Source of the DNA: Christiangramia salexigens
GTDB lineage: Bacteria; Bacteroidota; Bacteroidia; Flavobacteriales; Flavobacteriaceae
DNA length: 64,000 bases
Direction: 5' to 3'
Assembly: GCF_001889005.1 (NCBI RefSeq)
Contig: NZ_CP018153.1
Span: 1,026,501-1,090,500 of the forward strand
Shown: in pieces, positions 43,232 through 53,700 of the stretch
Numbering within the stretch: the first letter of the stretch is position 1
How the letters are laid out: each line of letters starts with the position of its first letter
Notes under the pieces: generated by a model
What the model saw: only the letters and a program-made list of their open reading frames with translations
Database searches by the model: none
What the model was told of the DNA's origin: nothing
Position numbers and translations under genes: made by a program

Positions 43232-44231
43232 ATATTATATTTTCCCGCTCTGAATGATGAATGGCTTTTTCGCTATTCCGGAAATAGCATGTACTTACAT
43301 CCATACTTTCCAAATTAGCCATTACCTTTTGAACCTTTGGATTCTGTTTATGGGTGGTTTGTCTTATATAGACGGCCTGAATATTTTTTGGAAAGGTCTT
43401 ACATACCCTTTCATAGAGATAAGGATCATGCTGTGAATCGTCTCCTAAGAGTACGTATTTAAGATGAGGATAAAACGAAATAATATCTTTAATCTTGATG
43501 AATTTATGATCGTGGTTACCCCTACCCGATTTTATAAAATCCCTTAGTCCGGTCTTTATTTTCTTCAATTTAATAACAGCCTTAGGTAGATCGTGCATGG
43601 TAGCAAACTCCTCGATAAAATCGTACAAATTCCATTCACTACTGGAAACGTAAAAGAACGAATTGGAAGCCTTATTACTATCCTGCCCCGCCGAACTTAA
43701 TCTTTGATAATGCTTCACCACGTCATCAAAAATTTTACGCTTATTGATATTCTTGGAGAGCATCACGTATAACTTTTTAAAGAAGCGATTGCTATGAGAG
43801 ATCAGAAAAGTATCGTCAATATCAGAGATTACAGCCAGTTTACTTGGATAAGGTTTTAAAAGCTCTCCACGTTCAATGATTCCAAACTCGTACATTTTAC
43901 AGCTTACTTCATAATAGTGCCAGCCGGGCTCGAGTTCCTCGGTATAAGGAATGGAGAACCTGAAGTAGCCGTCTTCCATAGTTTTGGTAGTAACCTCCAG
44001 GTCACGAAACTTTAAATGGATCTTAAAATTCTCCAGTGGCTTGATCCTAAACTTATGCAGGATGGCATAAGCATGTTTAATCCCTTTTTTTTCGAGACTA
44101 TATTTATCGGGAGCCCAGGATTCGAATAAATGGCCAAATACCACAAGCTCCTCATTATTAACGTATCCCCTGTATAACTTAAGATCCAGTTTCAAAATAT
44201 TGGCCTTTTTTTTAGATTTCCTTCCTTCCAA
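43230..44231 (-). CDS. App1-type phosphatidate phosphatase (DUF2183)
   Basis: A 333-residue protein predicted to hydrolyse phosphatidate to diacylglycerol. The catalytic DxDxT motif is ISDIDDTFLIS with Asp137, Asp139 and Thr141, placed after an N-terminal beta-rich region (1-128). FYVSSSEWNLYDFIEEF near residue 193 and the GDDSQHDPYLY motif near 279 are family hallmarks as I know them from yeast App1 and bacterial DUF2183 proteins. No signal or membrane helix is visible. It is divergent (35-bp gap) from a diacylglycerol-kinase-like gene that would catalyse the reverse conversion. The basic N-terminus (MEGRKSKKKANILK) may help membrane association. Confidence 0.9.
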   Translation of the reverse strand: MEGRKSKKKANILKLDLKLYRGYVNNEELVVFGHLFESWAPDKYSLEKKGIKHAYAILHKFRIKPLENFKIHLKFRDLEVTTKTMEDGYFRFSIPYTEELEPGWHYYEVSCKMYEFGIIERGELLKPYPSKLAVISDIDDTFLISHSNRFFKKLYVMLSKNINKRKIFDDVVKHYQRLSSAGQDSNKASNSFFYVSSSEWNLYDFIEEFATMHDLPKAVIKLKKIKTGLRDFIKSGRGNHDHKFIKIKDIISFYPHLKYVLLGDDSQHDPYLYERVCKTFPKNIQAVYIRQTTHKQNPKVQKVMANLESMDVSTCYFRNSEKAIHHSERENII

Positions 44232-44266
44232 AATACTTAATTTTAGGCACTACGTAAAGTATAACT

Positions 44267-45139
44267 ATGAATTTTAAGGAAGTTTTATTGGTCGTAAATC
44301 CTATCTCCGGAGATATAGAAAAGGATAAGATCATTTCTGAAGTTCAGCATCAACTTGCAAGAAAAAATGCCAGCTATCATTATTTCAAAACCAAAGGAGA
44401 GAATGATATAAAAGATATTCGTTCACTGGTAGAAAAAGAGAAGATTGACCGGGTGATCGTGGCCGGTGGAGACGGAACCATTAACATGGTAGCCGAAGCC
44501 ATTAAAGATTTCGATCTGAGCTTAGGGATAATCCCGGCAGGCAGCGCGAATGGTTTGGCACTGAACCTCAATATCCCAAAAATACTTGCCAGACAGGTGG
44601 AAGTGGCTTTAGGCGATAATTATATAGATCTGGATATTTTATGCTTAAATGATATCATCTGTCTCCATATGAGTGATTTAGGAATAAATGCTGAGCTTAT
44701 TGAGAATTATGATGCCTCGTCGTTTAGGGGAAAATTTGGGTATTTGATACAATCTGTTCCTACTCTTATTAAAAGCGAATATCCCTATAGGTTCAATATT
44801 AGAACCGAAAATGGCGAACGCTCTGAAGACGCTGTACTTCTTGGAGTTGCAAATGCTAATAAATATGGAACCGGAGCTAATGTGAATCCAAAAGGTGAAC
44901 CCGATGATGGCGTTTTTGAGATCCTTATCTTCAAAAAATTAAATTTTATGGAGATCCTTAAAACGCTAAGAAATGAGGTAGAATTGGATCCTTCAATCGT
45001 GGAAATAATTCCGGCCCGCGAAGCTCATATAAGCTGTAAGAAGCCGGTGGCCTTTCAAATTGATGGCGAGTTTATTGGAAAGGAGACCTCAATTGATATC
45101 AAGATTTTGAATAAAAAGCTCAGGATCGCTATACCCTAA
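44267..45139 (+). CDS. Diacylglycerol kinase family lipid kinase
   Basis: A 290-residue YegS/DagK-type kinase that would phosphorylate diacylglycerol or a related lipid. The catalytic domain begins VLLVVNPISGDIEKDKI, has the nucleotide motif VAGGDGTINMVAEAI near residue 64 and GIIPAGSANGLAL near 88; the beta-sandwich C-terminal domain carries the ANANKYGTGANVNPKGEPDD segment near 200. No membrane segment is present. Divergent transcription from the App1-type gene suggests coordinated control of phosphatidate and diacylglycerol. The end lies 14 bp from the convergent GyrI-like gene without a visible terminator. Confidence 0.92.
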   Translation: MNFKEVLLVVNPISGDIEKDKIISEVQHQLARKNASYHYFKTKGENDIKDIRSLVEKEKIDRVIVAGGDGTINMVAEAIKDFDLSLGIIPAGSANGLALNLNIPKILARQVEVALGDNYIDLDILCLNDIICLHMSDLGINAELIENYDASSFRGKFGYLIQSVPTLIKSEYPYRFNIRTENGERSEDAVLLGVANANKYGTGANVNPKGEPDDGVFEILIFKKLNFMEILKTLRNEVELDPSIVEIIPAREAHISCKKPVAFQIDGEFIGKETSIDIKILNKKLRIAIP

Positions 45140-45153
45140 TTGAAATTGAAAAA

Positions 45154-46077
45154 TTATTCTGTAACGGGAATAAAAATTTCAGCTTTCCAATTGATTGAAG
45201 GTGTTCCCATATTCGGGTTGTCATAAAAAACTTCCAGCGGTAAGCCTGTAGATTCAAGCTCTCTGAGTTCGATCTCATGCATCAGGTCGTACCAGGCCAG
45301 GTGAGACATCCTGTAATTCCCATTAAATATAGCCTTTATCGCCTTAAAAGATGGAATTTTTCGAAATTCAAGATAATCTGAATCTATTTTCTCTACGCCT
45401 TCCAGTTTGACAGGGAAACAAAAATCGAAATCAATCTTTTTTGTATCCATATCCCAACGCTCCACTTTTACAAAAGGTACACCGTTTAATTCGAGGTTAT
45501 TAGTGGTAATATAATCTTCCAGAGAAGTAATGGTTCGCACCATTTCCCCTGCTTTTTTATCTACAGGAACATTTTTAGAGCTTCTGCAGATACAATCCAA
45601 TTCAGGAGAAGTTACCAGTGAATCCAGAATTTTAACCGCATAGGTTTCCTGAACCGTGTTTAAGCGTTTCTTAAATCTTATCAGTTTATTTTCCAAAGAA
45701 TCAACAAGTTCACTTGTTTGAAATGGGCTAAGAATAGCAAGCCTGTTCTTAATTTGGTTCTTTCGCGATCTCACTTTTAAAGTAAGATCTGTAACCGAAT
45801 CATTGGCTTTTTCAAATTCCCAGTTAAATTCAAGGACAGCTTCAGTTCCAGCCGATATTTCCTGCTTAAGCCCCTTAAAAGGATTCTCCTCGGTTATACT
45901 GATATTATCTTTAGAATTTGGTCCATCAAATTTCTTCCAGTCTGCAATCTCATCATAAGCCACCCCCGGCCCATATTTCGCAGTCATATGAAATTGATAA
46001 TCGTATTCCTTTATAAATAAGAACCATATTACACCTGCTGATAAAATCAGAAGGCTAACCCATAGAATTTTTTTCAT
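45154..46077 (-). CDS. Membrane-anchored GyrI-like ligand-binding protein
   Basis: A 307-residue protein with one N-terminal hydrophobic helix (residues 4-22), so it is anchored or exported. Residues 30-130 could be a degenerate SRPBCC-like fold (FDGPNSKDNISITEENPFKG). The C-terminal third matches the GyrI/AraC effector-binding fold: VKLEGVEKIDSDYLEFRKIP, then AIFNGNYRMSHLAWYDLMHE, and EVFYDNPNMGTPSINWKAEI. It has no DNA-binding domain, so it is a stand-alone small-molecule binding protein. It is last in the operon behind the haloperoxidase-fold gene with a 6-bp gap, which suggests that it binds a ligand or product of that pathway; this is inference. Confidence 0.72.
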   Translation of the reverse strand: MKKILWVSLLILSAGVIWFLFIKEYDYQFHMTAKYGPGVAYDEIADWKKFDGPNSKDNISITEENPFKGLKQEISAGTEAVLEFNWEFEKANDSVTDLTLKVRSRKNQIKNRLAILSPFQTSELVDSLENKLIRFKKRLNTVQETYAVKILDSLVTSPELDCICRSSKNVPVDKKAGEMVRTITSLEDYITTNNLELNGVPFVKVERWDMDTKKIDFDFCFPVKLEGVEKIDSDYLEFRKIPSFKAIKAIFNGNYRMSHLAWYDLMHEIELRELESTGLPLEVFYDNPNMGTPSINWKAEIFIPVTE

Positions 46078-46083
46078 AGATCC

Positions 46084-47430
46084 TTAGTTGGAAGCGATAT
46101 TGCTTTTAGAAGCTGTCATTTGTAATTTATTCACCACAAAGTTACCAAGATCCTGCCCCTGATCTAGGCCTACTTCTATTGCGGCGCGATAATGGATACC
46201 ACCGTATAAACGGCTGTTTGCCGCCTCTGTTGAAGCATGCTTAAAAGATTTAAAGCTTCTCACCGGTAATCCATATTCCACTTCTGTATCGTCGTCAAAA
46301 CTGAAGTCATCACCAAAAATATCAGTTAATGCGATCGCTGCGGCACCAGATACAACTGAGTGACCACTCGTATATTCCGGGAATGGAGGTGTCTGTAAAA
46401 CAGAGGTCCAGTTCTCATCAATATATTTATTGATCAGTGTTTCCGGTCTAACGAGATTGCTTCGGTACTTTTCATCCCAGCAACTAATAAAAGCATCTGC
46501 AATGGCAACCGAAGTTTTAGCATACGCGTAAACAGATTTATCGAAACCTGCACCAGATTCTCTACAGGCTATTTTCGTGATGCCAATCCAGTGTCCTCCC
46601 GGGGTGATCTTTTTGGTCGCGAACATTAGATGTCCTCTCAAAATAGATACATAAGGATTACAATCCCAGAATTTTGCGATCTCCATCTTTTCGCTGTTCT
46701 CTTCGTTCGCAGCGATCTCTTCACGAATATTATATACCTCCATCAGCTCGTTATGAAATCTGCTTCCAGGCTCCATGGAAAATTCAGGCGGTGGAGCAGG
46801 TTTAAATTGATTGGCTTCATTTATAACAAATGGTCTGATCTTATTCCAGTGTGGCTCGATGCCATCCATATAAGATGGCGGCGTTGGCTGCCACCTGCTT
46901 TCATCCTCGGTATGAATTGAGAATTTAGGCATGGTACGGGTTTCGGCATAATTATCTTTAGCCATCCAGGCTTTTACATGCTCTGCAACCTTAAGCCCGT
47001 ATTCTTCTGAAGCCAGGAAAGTCTCCTCATCCTTTTCCTTCCAGATATTGAAAATACTATCGCGTTTTTGAGTCAACCGATCTTCAGAAAACACAAGGCT
47101 TTTTCCCAATTCGTAAAAAGCCACCAAAGAGGCAACTTCCGGATTGGTTTTATCTGAAGTTGGTTTTGGACCAGGACCTAGATCGGTTAATTGACCAGCC
47201 AGAGTTTTATATTCAGGGTTGAACTGTGCCATAACCTCGTAGGCTGCAATATTGGAATAGGCGTATACACGACTCGCTACGGGAGGTGAAAATATATCAT
47301 GCACCATTACCCTGCTCAAATGATCATTTGCGGCATGATAGTCATCCCCGGTGACTTCAATCTTCTCTACATCCTTTTCACAAGCTATAAAAGAAACCGA
47401 TAATAAAACGAGTAAAAAAATACGTTTCAT
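46084..47430 (-). CDS. Vanadium haloperoxidase / PAP2-fold lipoprotein
   Basis: A 448-residue lipoprotein with signal MKRIFLLVLLSVSFIAC and lipid-anchored Cys17. The C-terminal half holds the three motifs shared by vanadium haloperoxidases and PAP2 phosphatases: K321 and R328 in KYRSNLVRPE, S355-G356-H357 in YTSGHSVVSG, and R407 and H413 in SRLYGGIHYR. All the anion-coordinating residues are thus present. Whether it uses vanadate and halide or hydrolyses phosphate cannot be told by eye. It starts 1 bp after the stop of the third ASPIC/FG-GAP gene, so it is surely co-transcribed. Lipoprotein export next to SusC/D points to the outer membrane. Confidence 0.88.
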   Translation of the reverse strand: MKRIFLLVLLSVSFIACEKDVEKIEVTGDDYHAANDHLSRVMVHDIFSPPVASRVYAYSNIAAYEVMAQFNPEYKTLAGQLTDLGPGPKPTSDKTNPEVASLVAFYELGKSLVFSEDRLTQKRDSIFNIWKEKDEETFLASEEYGLKVAEHVKAWMAKDNYAETRTMPKFSIHTEDESRWQPTPPSYMDGIEPHWNKIRPFVINEANQFKPAPPPEFSMEPGSRFHNELMEVYNIREEIAANEENSEKMEIAKFWDCNPYVSILRGHLMFATKKITPGGHWIGITKIACRESGAGFDKSVYAYAKTSVAIADAFISCWDEKYRSNLVRPETLINKYIDENWTSVLQTPPFPEYTSGHSVVSGAAAIALTDIFGDDFSFDDDTEVEYGLPVRSFKSFKHASTEAANSRLYGGIHYRAAIEVGLDQGQDLGNFVVNKLQMTASKSNIASN

Positions 47431-47431
47431 A

Positions 47432-50400
47432 TTATAATTCTAATTTATACAATTCAACTTTTGCATCATTCAGGCTAACCATTAAATAAGTTGTTCCCTG
47501 AATTTTTATTACTGAAAAATCTTTAACAGATTTTTGTGATAAATTTAATCCAATTTCATTGGAATCAAGAATATTATCGGGCTTAATTAATATGGCTCCG
47601 CCAAATGCATCAAACTTTCCGTGATACGGGGTAACACCAAAATAATTCCCGCCTAAAAGAACTTCTTCTTTACCATCATTATTAAAATCATAATTCAGCA
47701 TTGCCCGGATTGGAGCAACCTGAAGTTCATTTCCAAAAGGCCTGAATTTATATTTTCCGCCAGTATTTTCCAGATATCCCGAAGCTAGGGTATGAACTTT
47801 ATGCACAGAAGCACTCTTAAGTTCTTCTGGGGTGAAGATCTCACTAACCGTTTTCCCTGCAAAGTCCTTATAGGTTGTGAACCTTTTCCTCATCAGCTGA
47901 TTAAGCTGACCGGCAAGATCATCAAATCCATTGATAAAGTAATATTTGCCATCTTTTTCAGAAGCTACAAGAGTTTCGGTTAAGCCATTTTTATCAAAAT
48001 CCTTGAAGTACATCATTAAAGGATGTTCTGCAGATGCTTTCAATTTAGTATTCAGCCCCCAGTTTCCAAGCAACAGGTCTTTATCCCCGTCCTGATCTAC
48101 ATCAAAAGCAATGATATCCTGCCACAAGCCATTAAGTTCTTCAGAAATCCTTGTACTGGTTACATCTTTAAATTCTCCATTTCTATTTTCCAGAAACATT
48201 GGAGACATCCACTCTCCTACTACGATTAGATCAAGATCTTCATCATTATCAAAATCTTCCCAGATCGCGTCATTGATCATTCCAAGACCGGAGAAAAGAT
48301 CTTGTTGCAAGGCTTGAAATTTCCCATTTTCATTTCTAAGCAAATAAGCCTTTGGGGTTTCCCCATATTTATAATTTACAGAATTAGCTCCTATAAAAAT
48401 ATCCTGATCTCCATCCTTATCATAATCGGCAGATCTTATAACCGATGAATTCCCATAGAGCTCAGGGAAATTAGCATCGTTCTTAAATTTTAAATCGGTC
48501 TCACCAAGATATAACCTATCCAGCAGCCATTCATTCTTTCCAACCGACTCTCCGCCACCGGAAATCATAAGAATATCCTGTACTCCATCATTATTAAAAT
48601 CTGCAATGTCCAGATCGGTATCTTCGGCAAGTGAATCTTTTTTGATCTCACTAATATTCTTTGGAGTAAATCTGCCCTGATCTTGAATATAAACTGCAGC
48701 CGGTCTGTATCTGGAAGCTCCAAAGACAACATCCGCCTCGCCATCCATATTCAGATCTCCAACTTTTACAGCTGGTCCAAAATCTGACATGCGGTGTGGA
48801 ATAAGCTTCTGCATGTCGAAATCATTAAATCTATTTTCCTTGTGGGTATAATTCAACCCAAAGTCATTCTCTAGCTTGCTAAACCAGACTTTATTTTTTG
48901 GGTAATATAGAGATCTTAAACCAACCTCACGGTCTTCGGCCTCAGGAGTCGCGGTAAGCGTCGTATTGGGTTTTATCGATCTATGTGTCTGCACTCTTCC
49001 ATCCGGCCAGATTATGCTCAGAGAATCGATCGTGGTAGATTTTTCGAATCCAAAATGCATTACCGGCTCTGACGATGACTGATAAGCCTTAGTGGTATAA
49101 AGCTGCCTGAATTGGTTTCCTTTATCGGTATAAAGTATAGCCTTGCTTCCAATTCCAAATTTGTTTCCGTTATTCTGAGAAATTTTGATCTTCAGATAGT
49201 TTCCGGTAGTTTTTTGATTGATATAAAGACTGGCCGAACTATTCACATTATTGGTCACAATATCCAGATCACCATCATTATCAAGGTCTCCATAAGCGAT
49301 TCCTGTTGAGATCAATGAATCGTTCTGTATCCAGGATTTTGACATATCCTGAAAAGTCCCGTTGGAATTACCTTTAAACACATAGTTTGGAATCTTACCT
49401 GACGGCATCAGTTTTAAGGCTTCATTATCTACCAGAGTTGTTTGATCCAGCTTTTGCTGAATTTGTTCATTGGAAGTATATTTCACATAATCCAGATCAT
49501 TAGGACGCTTTGGAATTCCATTGCTGATAAAAAGATCCTGTTGCCCGTCCAGATCAAGATCTGCAAATAATGCTCCCCAACTCCAGTCGGTTGCTGCCAC
49601 GCCGCTCATTAAAGCAGTTTCAGCAAAATATTCCCCTCCTTTATTCAACTGAAGCATATTCCTGGTATACTGTGGATGGTAGCCAAGCTGATTGATCTTG
49701 AATTCGTGGAGGTTTACATTATCGTCTCCCGCAGAAGATTTGAGAATAGCTTCATCTTCCGGTAACATATCCAGAGTGATAAGATCTACAAATCCATCAT
49801 TATTGATATCGGCCGCATCACTACCCATCGAGAATCTTGATATATGCCCGAATTTAGATTTAAGACTTTCAGTAAAAGTACCGTCTCCATTATTCAGATA
49901 ATAATAATCATCTTCATGAAAATCGTTTCCTATATAAATATCTGTAAAACCGTCATTATTAAAATCGGCTGTGCTAATACCAAGTCCGTAGCTATTTGCT
50001 CCCCCGTATATACCTGCTTCCTCACTTATATCTCTAAACTTACCGTTCTCGTTTAAAAACAGTTTATCACCGCTTTCATACACCCTATCGTTTCTAATTG
50101 TAGCCGGACCAAAAGATTCGTTGGTATGGATGGCGTGGTTTAGCAAGTACATATCCAGATCTCCATCATTCTCAAGATCAAAGAATGCAGCTTGCGAAGA
50201 ATAATTTTCAAGATCTAAACCGTATTCCCTGGCACTCTCTGTAAATGTCAGATCTCCGTTATTGATGAAAAGTTCATTATAGCCTACAAAACCATTTACA
50301 CCAACTACGGCGGAAACGTAGATATCAAGAAATCCATCACCATTTACATCGGCCATGGTTGTTCCTGTATTCCAGGTGCTGTTACCGGCAACACCAGCCT

Positions 50401-50725
50401 GTTCGGTAATATCTTCAAATTTAAGATTCCCCTTGTTGAGATATAATTTATTCTTGACCTGATTTCCGGTAAAATAAATATCAGGCAGCCCGTCATTGTT
50501 GATATCACCAATACTAACGCCTCCTCCATTATAGAAATAGAGGTAATCCAGGATATTCTGGTCCCTGTTCTCGGTTAGAGTATTGGTGAAGTCTATCCCG
50601 GAAGTTTTTATAGAAGGATTAGAAAAAGTTCTCTCTTCCTTTTTGGAACACCCGATAAAACTAACGAGAAATGCGAAAAGAAAAGTTTTACTGATTGCTG
50701 ACCTCAAAAATCTTCGGTTTTTCAT
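47432..50725 (-). CDS. FG-GAP/VCBS and ASPIC/UnbV repeat lipoprotein, third paralogue
   Basis: A 1,097-residue lipoprotein with Cys26 in the FIGC lipobox. Residues 60-500 form an integrin-like propeller with repeated calcium loops such as DINNDGLPDIYF, DVNGDGFLDIYV, DLENDGDLDMYL and DLDNDGDLDIVT. An ASPIC/UnbV (CRTAC1-type) domain covers about 508-590 (GNKFGIGSKAILY, IDSLSIIWPDGRVQ). A second propeller runs from about 640 to the end (DLNMDGEADVVFGASRYRPA). Its start lies 38 bp inside the upstream paralogue, which implies translational coupling. Older annotations call such proteins RNA-binding; nothing here supports that. A ligand-binding surface protein partnering SusC/D is the best inference. 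Confidence 0.85.
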   Translation of the reverse strand: MKNRRFLRSAISKTFLFAFLVSFIGCSKKEERTFSNPSIKTSGIDFTNTLTENRDQNILDYLYFYNGGGVSIGDINNDGLPDIYFTGNQVKNKLYLNKGNLKFEDITEQAGVAGNSTWNTGTTMADVNGDGFLDIYVSAVVGVNGFVGYNELFINNGDLTFTESAREYGLDLENYSSQAAFFDLENDGDLDMYLLNHAIHTNESFGPATIRNDRVYESGDKLFLNENGKFRDISEEAGIYGGANSYGLGISTADFNNDGFTDIYIGNDFHEDDYYYLNNGDGTFTESLKSKFGHISRFSMGSDAADINNDGFVDLITLDMLPEDEAILKSSAGDDNVNLHEFKINQLGYHPQYTRNMLQLNKGGEYFAETALMSGVAATDWSWGALFADLDLDGQQDLFISNGIPKRPNDLDYVKYTSNEQIQQKLDQTTLVDNEALKLMPSGKIPNYVFKGNSNGTFQDMSKSWIQNDSLISTGIAYGDLDNDGDLDIVTNNVNSSASLYINQKTTGNYLKIKISQNNGNKFGIGSKAILYTDKGNQFRQLYTTKAYQSSSEPVMHFGFEKSTTIDSLSIIWPDGRVQTHRSIKPNTTLTATPEAEDREVGLRSLYYPKNKVWFSKLENDFGLNYTHKENRFNDFDMQKLIPHRMSDFGPAVKVGDLNMDGEADVVFGASRYRPAAVYIQDQGRFTPKNISEIKKDSLAEDTDLDIADFNNDGVQDILMISGGGESVGKNEWLLDRLYLGETDLKFKNDANFPELYGNSSVIRSADYDKDGDQDIFIGANSVNYKYGETPKAYLLRNENGKFQALQQDLFSGLGMINDAIWEDFDNDEDLDLIVVGEWMSPMFLENRNGEFKDVTSTRISEELNGLWQDIIAFDVDQDGDKDLLLGNWGLNTKLKASAEHPLMMYFKDFDKNGLTETLVASEKDGKYYFINGFDDLAGQLNQLMRKRFTTYKDFAGKTVSEIFTPEELKSASVHKVHTLASGYLENTGGKYKFRPFGNELQVAPIRAMLNYDFNNDGKEEVLLGGNYFGVTPYHGKFDAFGGAILIKPDNILDSNEIGLNLSQKSVKDFSVIKIQGTTYLMVSLNDAKVELYKLEL

Positions 50726-53700
50726 CGTTAATTGCTGCTATTATAAATGTTTTCCCATCCTTGTCTTTAAAGCGTTTCAGGAATTTCACTTCCTCCTTGA
50801 TCATAAATCCGCTCTTATCATAGTCCTGCCAGTCAAAGTTCATTTTTCCATCACCAAGAAGTACATTTCCAAAACTGGCGTCCAGTCTTGAGAACTGAGG
50901 TTTAAATTCAAAATTATTACCTGCCATCACTAGATCCAGGTTCCCGTCATTGTTAACGTCCATGCAGGAAATTCCACAGATACACGAGAATTGCACCCTG
51001 TTTGGCAATTTTTTGATCTCAAATTGACCACCACCCTGATTAACGGCAATAATAGATTCTGAAATTGCCGCACGCTTTACGATCGCATTATCCACCTTTT
51101 CTTTTGGAAACAATTGTGGTACGGTCTTTTTAGAATATTCTGAAGCTCTAAGGTTCTCCTTTTTCAAGGAGACCAGTTGAGACGTCATTTCTTTCTTCAT
51201 ATGCAAAGGATAATCCTTGCCATCCTTTTGAGTGGTCACGATCTGCTCGATCGTCCCATTATTATCAAAATCGTTCACCCACATCTTCATTGGACTATCC
51301 ATAGAGGTCTTATAAGGACTATTAGAACCCCTATTACCCAAAACAAGGTCAAGGTCCCCGTCATTATCCAGATCGGCGGCTTCTACGGTATTCCACCAAC
51401 CATCATATTCATTAAGATTGGATTTAAGATTAGAAAGTCTTCTTCCTGTATTTTTAAAGATCTTAGGCGCTCCCCAATCTGAAACTGTAATAAGATCTTT
51501 GATATTATCACCATCTATATCTTCCCAGATTGCGTCGGTGATCATTCCAGCATATTTCAGGTCATATGCGATCCTTTCTGTTGAGTTTGCAAATTTTCCT
51601 CCTCCCCTGTTCTCCAGAAATAAGTGTTGTGGATCTATTCCATAATTCAGCGCTACACTTCGGGATCCAACGAAAACATCTACATCACCATCATTATCAA
51701 AATCGAAAGGTGCGATCACTGAAATATTCTGATTAACCGATGGAATAATTTCCGAAGTAAGCTTGAACTTCCCAGAGCCATTGTTTAAATAGAGTCTGGG
51801 TTTGTAGTTAGACTCCTCATTTACTTCATTACCTCCAGAACCTATCATCAAGTCCAGATCACCGTCGCCATCTGCATCGAAGAATGATGCCGCCGTATCC
51901 TCGAAATTCTTATCGGCTTCCAGAGCCGGTTGATTCGTTTTTCGGAGATTGCCATTTCCGGTATTCAAATAAATAGTCCCTGGCTGATTTTTAGCTCCGC
52001 CAACAAAGACATCCTCATTTCCATCACCGTCAATATCACCAACGGCCAGCGATGGTCCTTCCTGTGATAGTTTTTTATAGATCATTCCCTCATAATCAAA
52101 GTCTGTGTAGCTATTTTCAGTGTGCTTTTCGAGGTTTTGATTGGAACGTTCAGTTAGCAATTGCTTCTGTTTTTTAGGCGGCTGTACCTTATAGGTTTCT
52201 TTCGCCTCTTTTTGTTTTAGGACCAGTGTATTATTGGTCTTCAGGTTTTGTAGCAATTGCGTTGAATTATCAGGCCAGATAATACGAAGTGAATCTATTT
52301 TATCTACTGCCCCTAAACCAATATTCATGGTATAATCCATTGAGGATTGAAATCCTCTGGATGGATTCTGCTCCTGCATCACAATGTTCTTCCCATGATA
52401 AAGCCTAACGATGCTCCCAATTCCAAACTGATTCTTCTGATTTCCTTCCAGCTTGAGACGCAGAAAATTTCTATCCTTTAGTTTCTCTGAATTATTGCGA
52501 TAAACAAAAGACTCCATGTTCACGTTATTTACTACCAGATCCAGATCCCCGTCATTATCCAGGTCTCCATAGGCAGATCCGTTAGACAAACTCGGTGTTC
52601 CCAGTCCCCATTTCTTTGAGGAATTATCAAATTTTAGATCTCCGGTATTCTCAAAAGCATAATTAGGCAAAGGGGTGACCGGCATTTTATTGATAATAGA
52701 ATCTATAGCCTGTTTCTTACCGGTAAGGGCCATTTTTTGAATGATCTCATTGGCAAAAAATTCAACAAAATCAATATCTGTAAGATCATGATTAATACCG
52801 TTGGTCACAAATATATCGCGGTTACCATCGTTATCCATATCAAAGATCAAACCTGCCCAACTCCAGTCTGTTCTTTCTACCCCGCTAAAATTCGCGATCT
52901 CAGAGAATGAATTGTTACCGTTGTTAAGCTGAAGGGTGTTGTGAATGTATTGCTGATAGAAATCCTTACTCTGCTTTAGTTTAAAAACATTATAGCCTTC
53001 AAATTCCATTACAGATTTCACTCGTTCTTCGGTTTCAGGTAACATATCTGTAATAAAAATATCTCCCAGCCCGTCATTATTGATATCGGCATAATCTACT
53101 CCCATCGCAGAAAGTGAAAGATGTGAAGTCCAGTTTTCTATATCTTCGGTAAAAGTCCCATCCTGATTGTTGATGTATAGATAATCTCTCTCATAGAAAT
53201 CGTTAGAAACATAGATATCCGGATAAAGGTCATTATTAAAGTCACTAACCATCACTCCAAGACCAAAACCTATCAAGCTTCCGTAAATATTAGCTTCTTC
53301 GCTAACATCGGTAAATTTACCATCATCATTACGAAGCAGCATATCTCCAACTCCTCTGAAGATCTTAGGTACTCCTTCCCAGTCCTGCGCTCTAACTTCT
53401 CTTTGCTCAGCATAACCCAGACTCGTCACGGGAATATTCGAATTATTAAGAATATAGGCATCCAAGTCACCATCCTTATCATAATCAAAGAAAGAGGCAT
53501 GAGTACTAAAACCAGTTTCGGCAAGATTGTATTCCTGTGCGCTCTCGGTAAAAGTGAGATCGCCGTTATTTATATAAAGATCATTATTATGATTATCGCC
53601 TTCCATGTTCCCGGCGTTACTCACATAGATATCCAGTAAACCATCCTGATTAATATCTACCATATTTACTCCCGTAGACCATGGCTTATTCCCTTCTACC

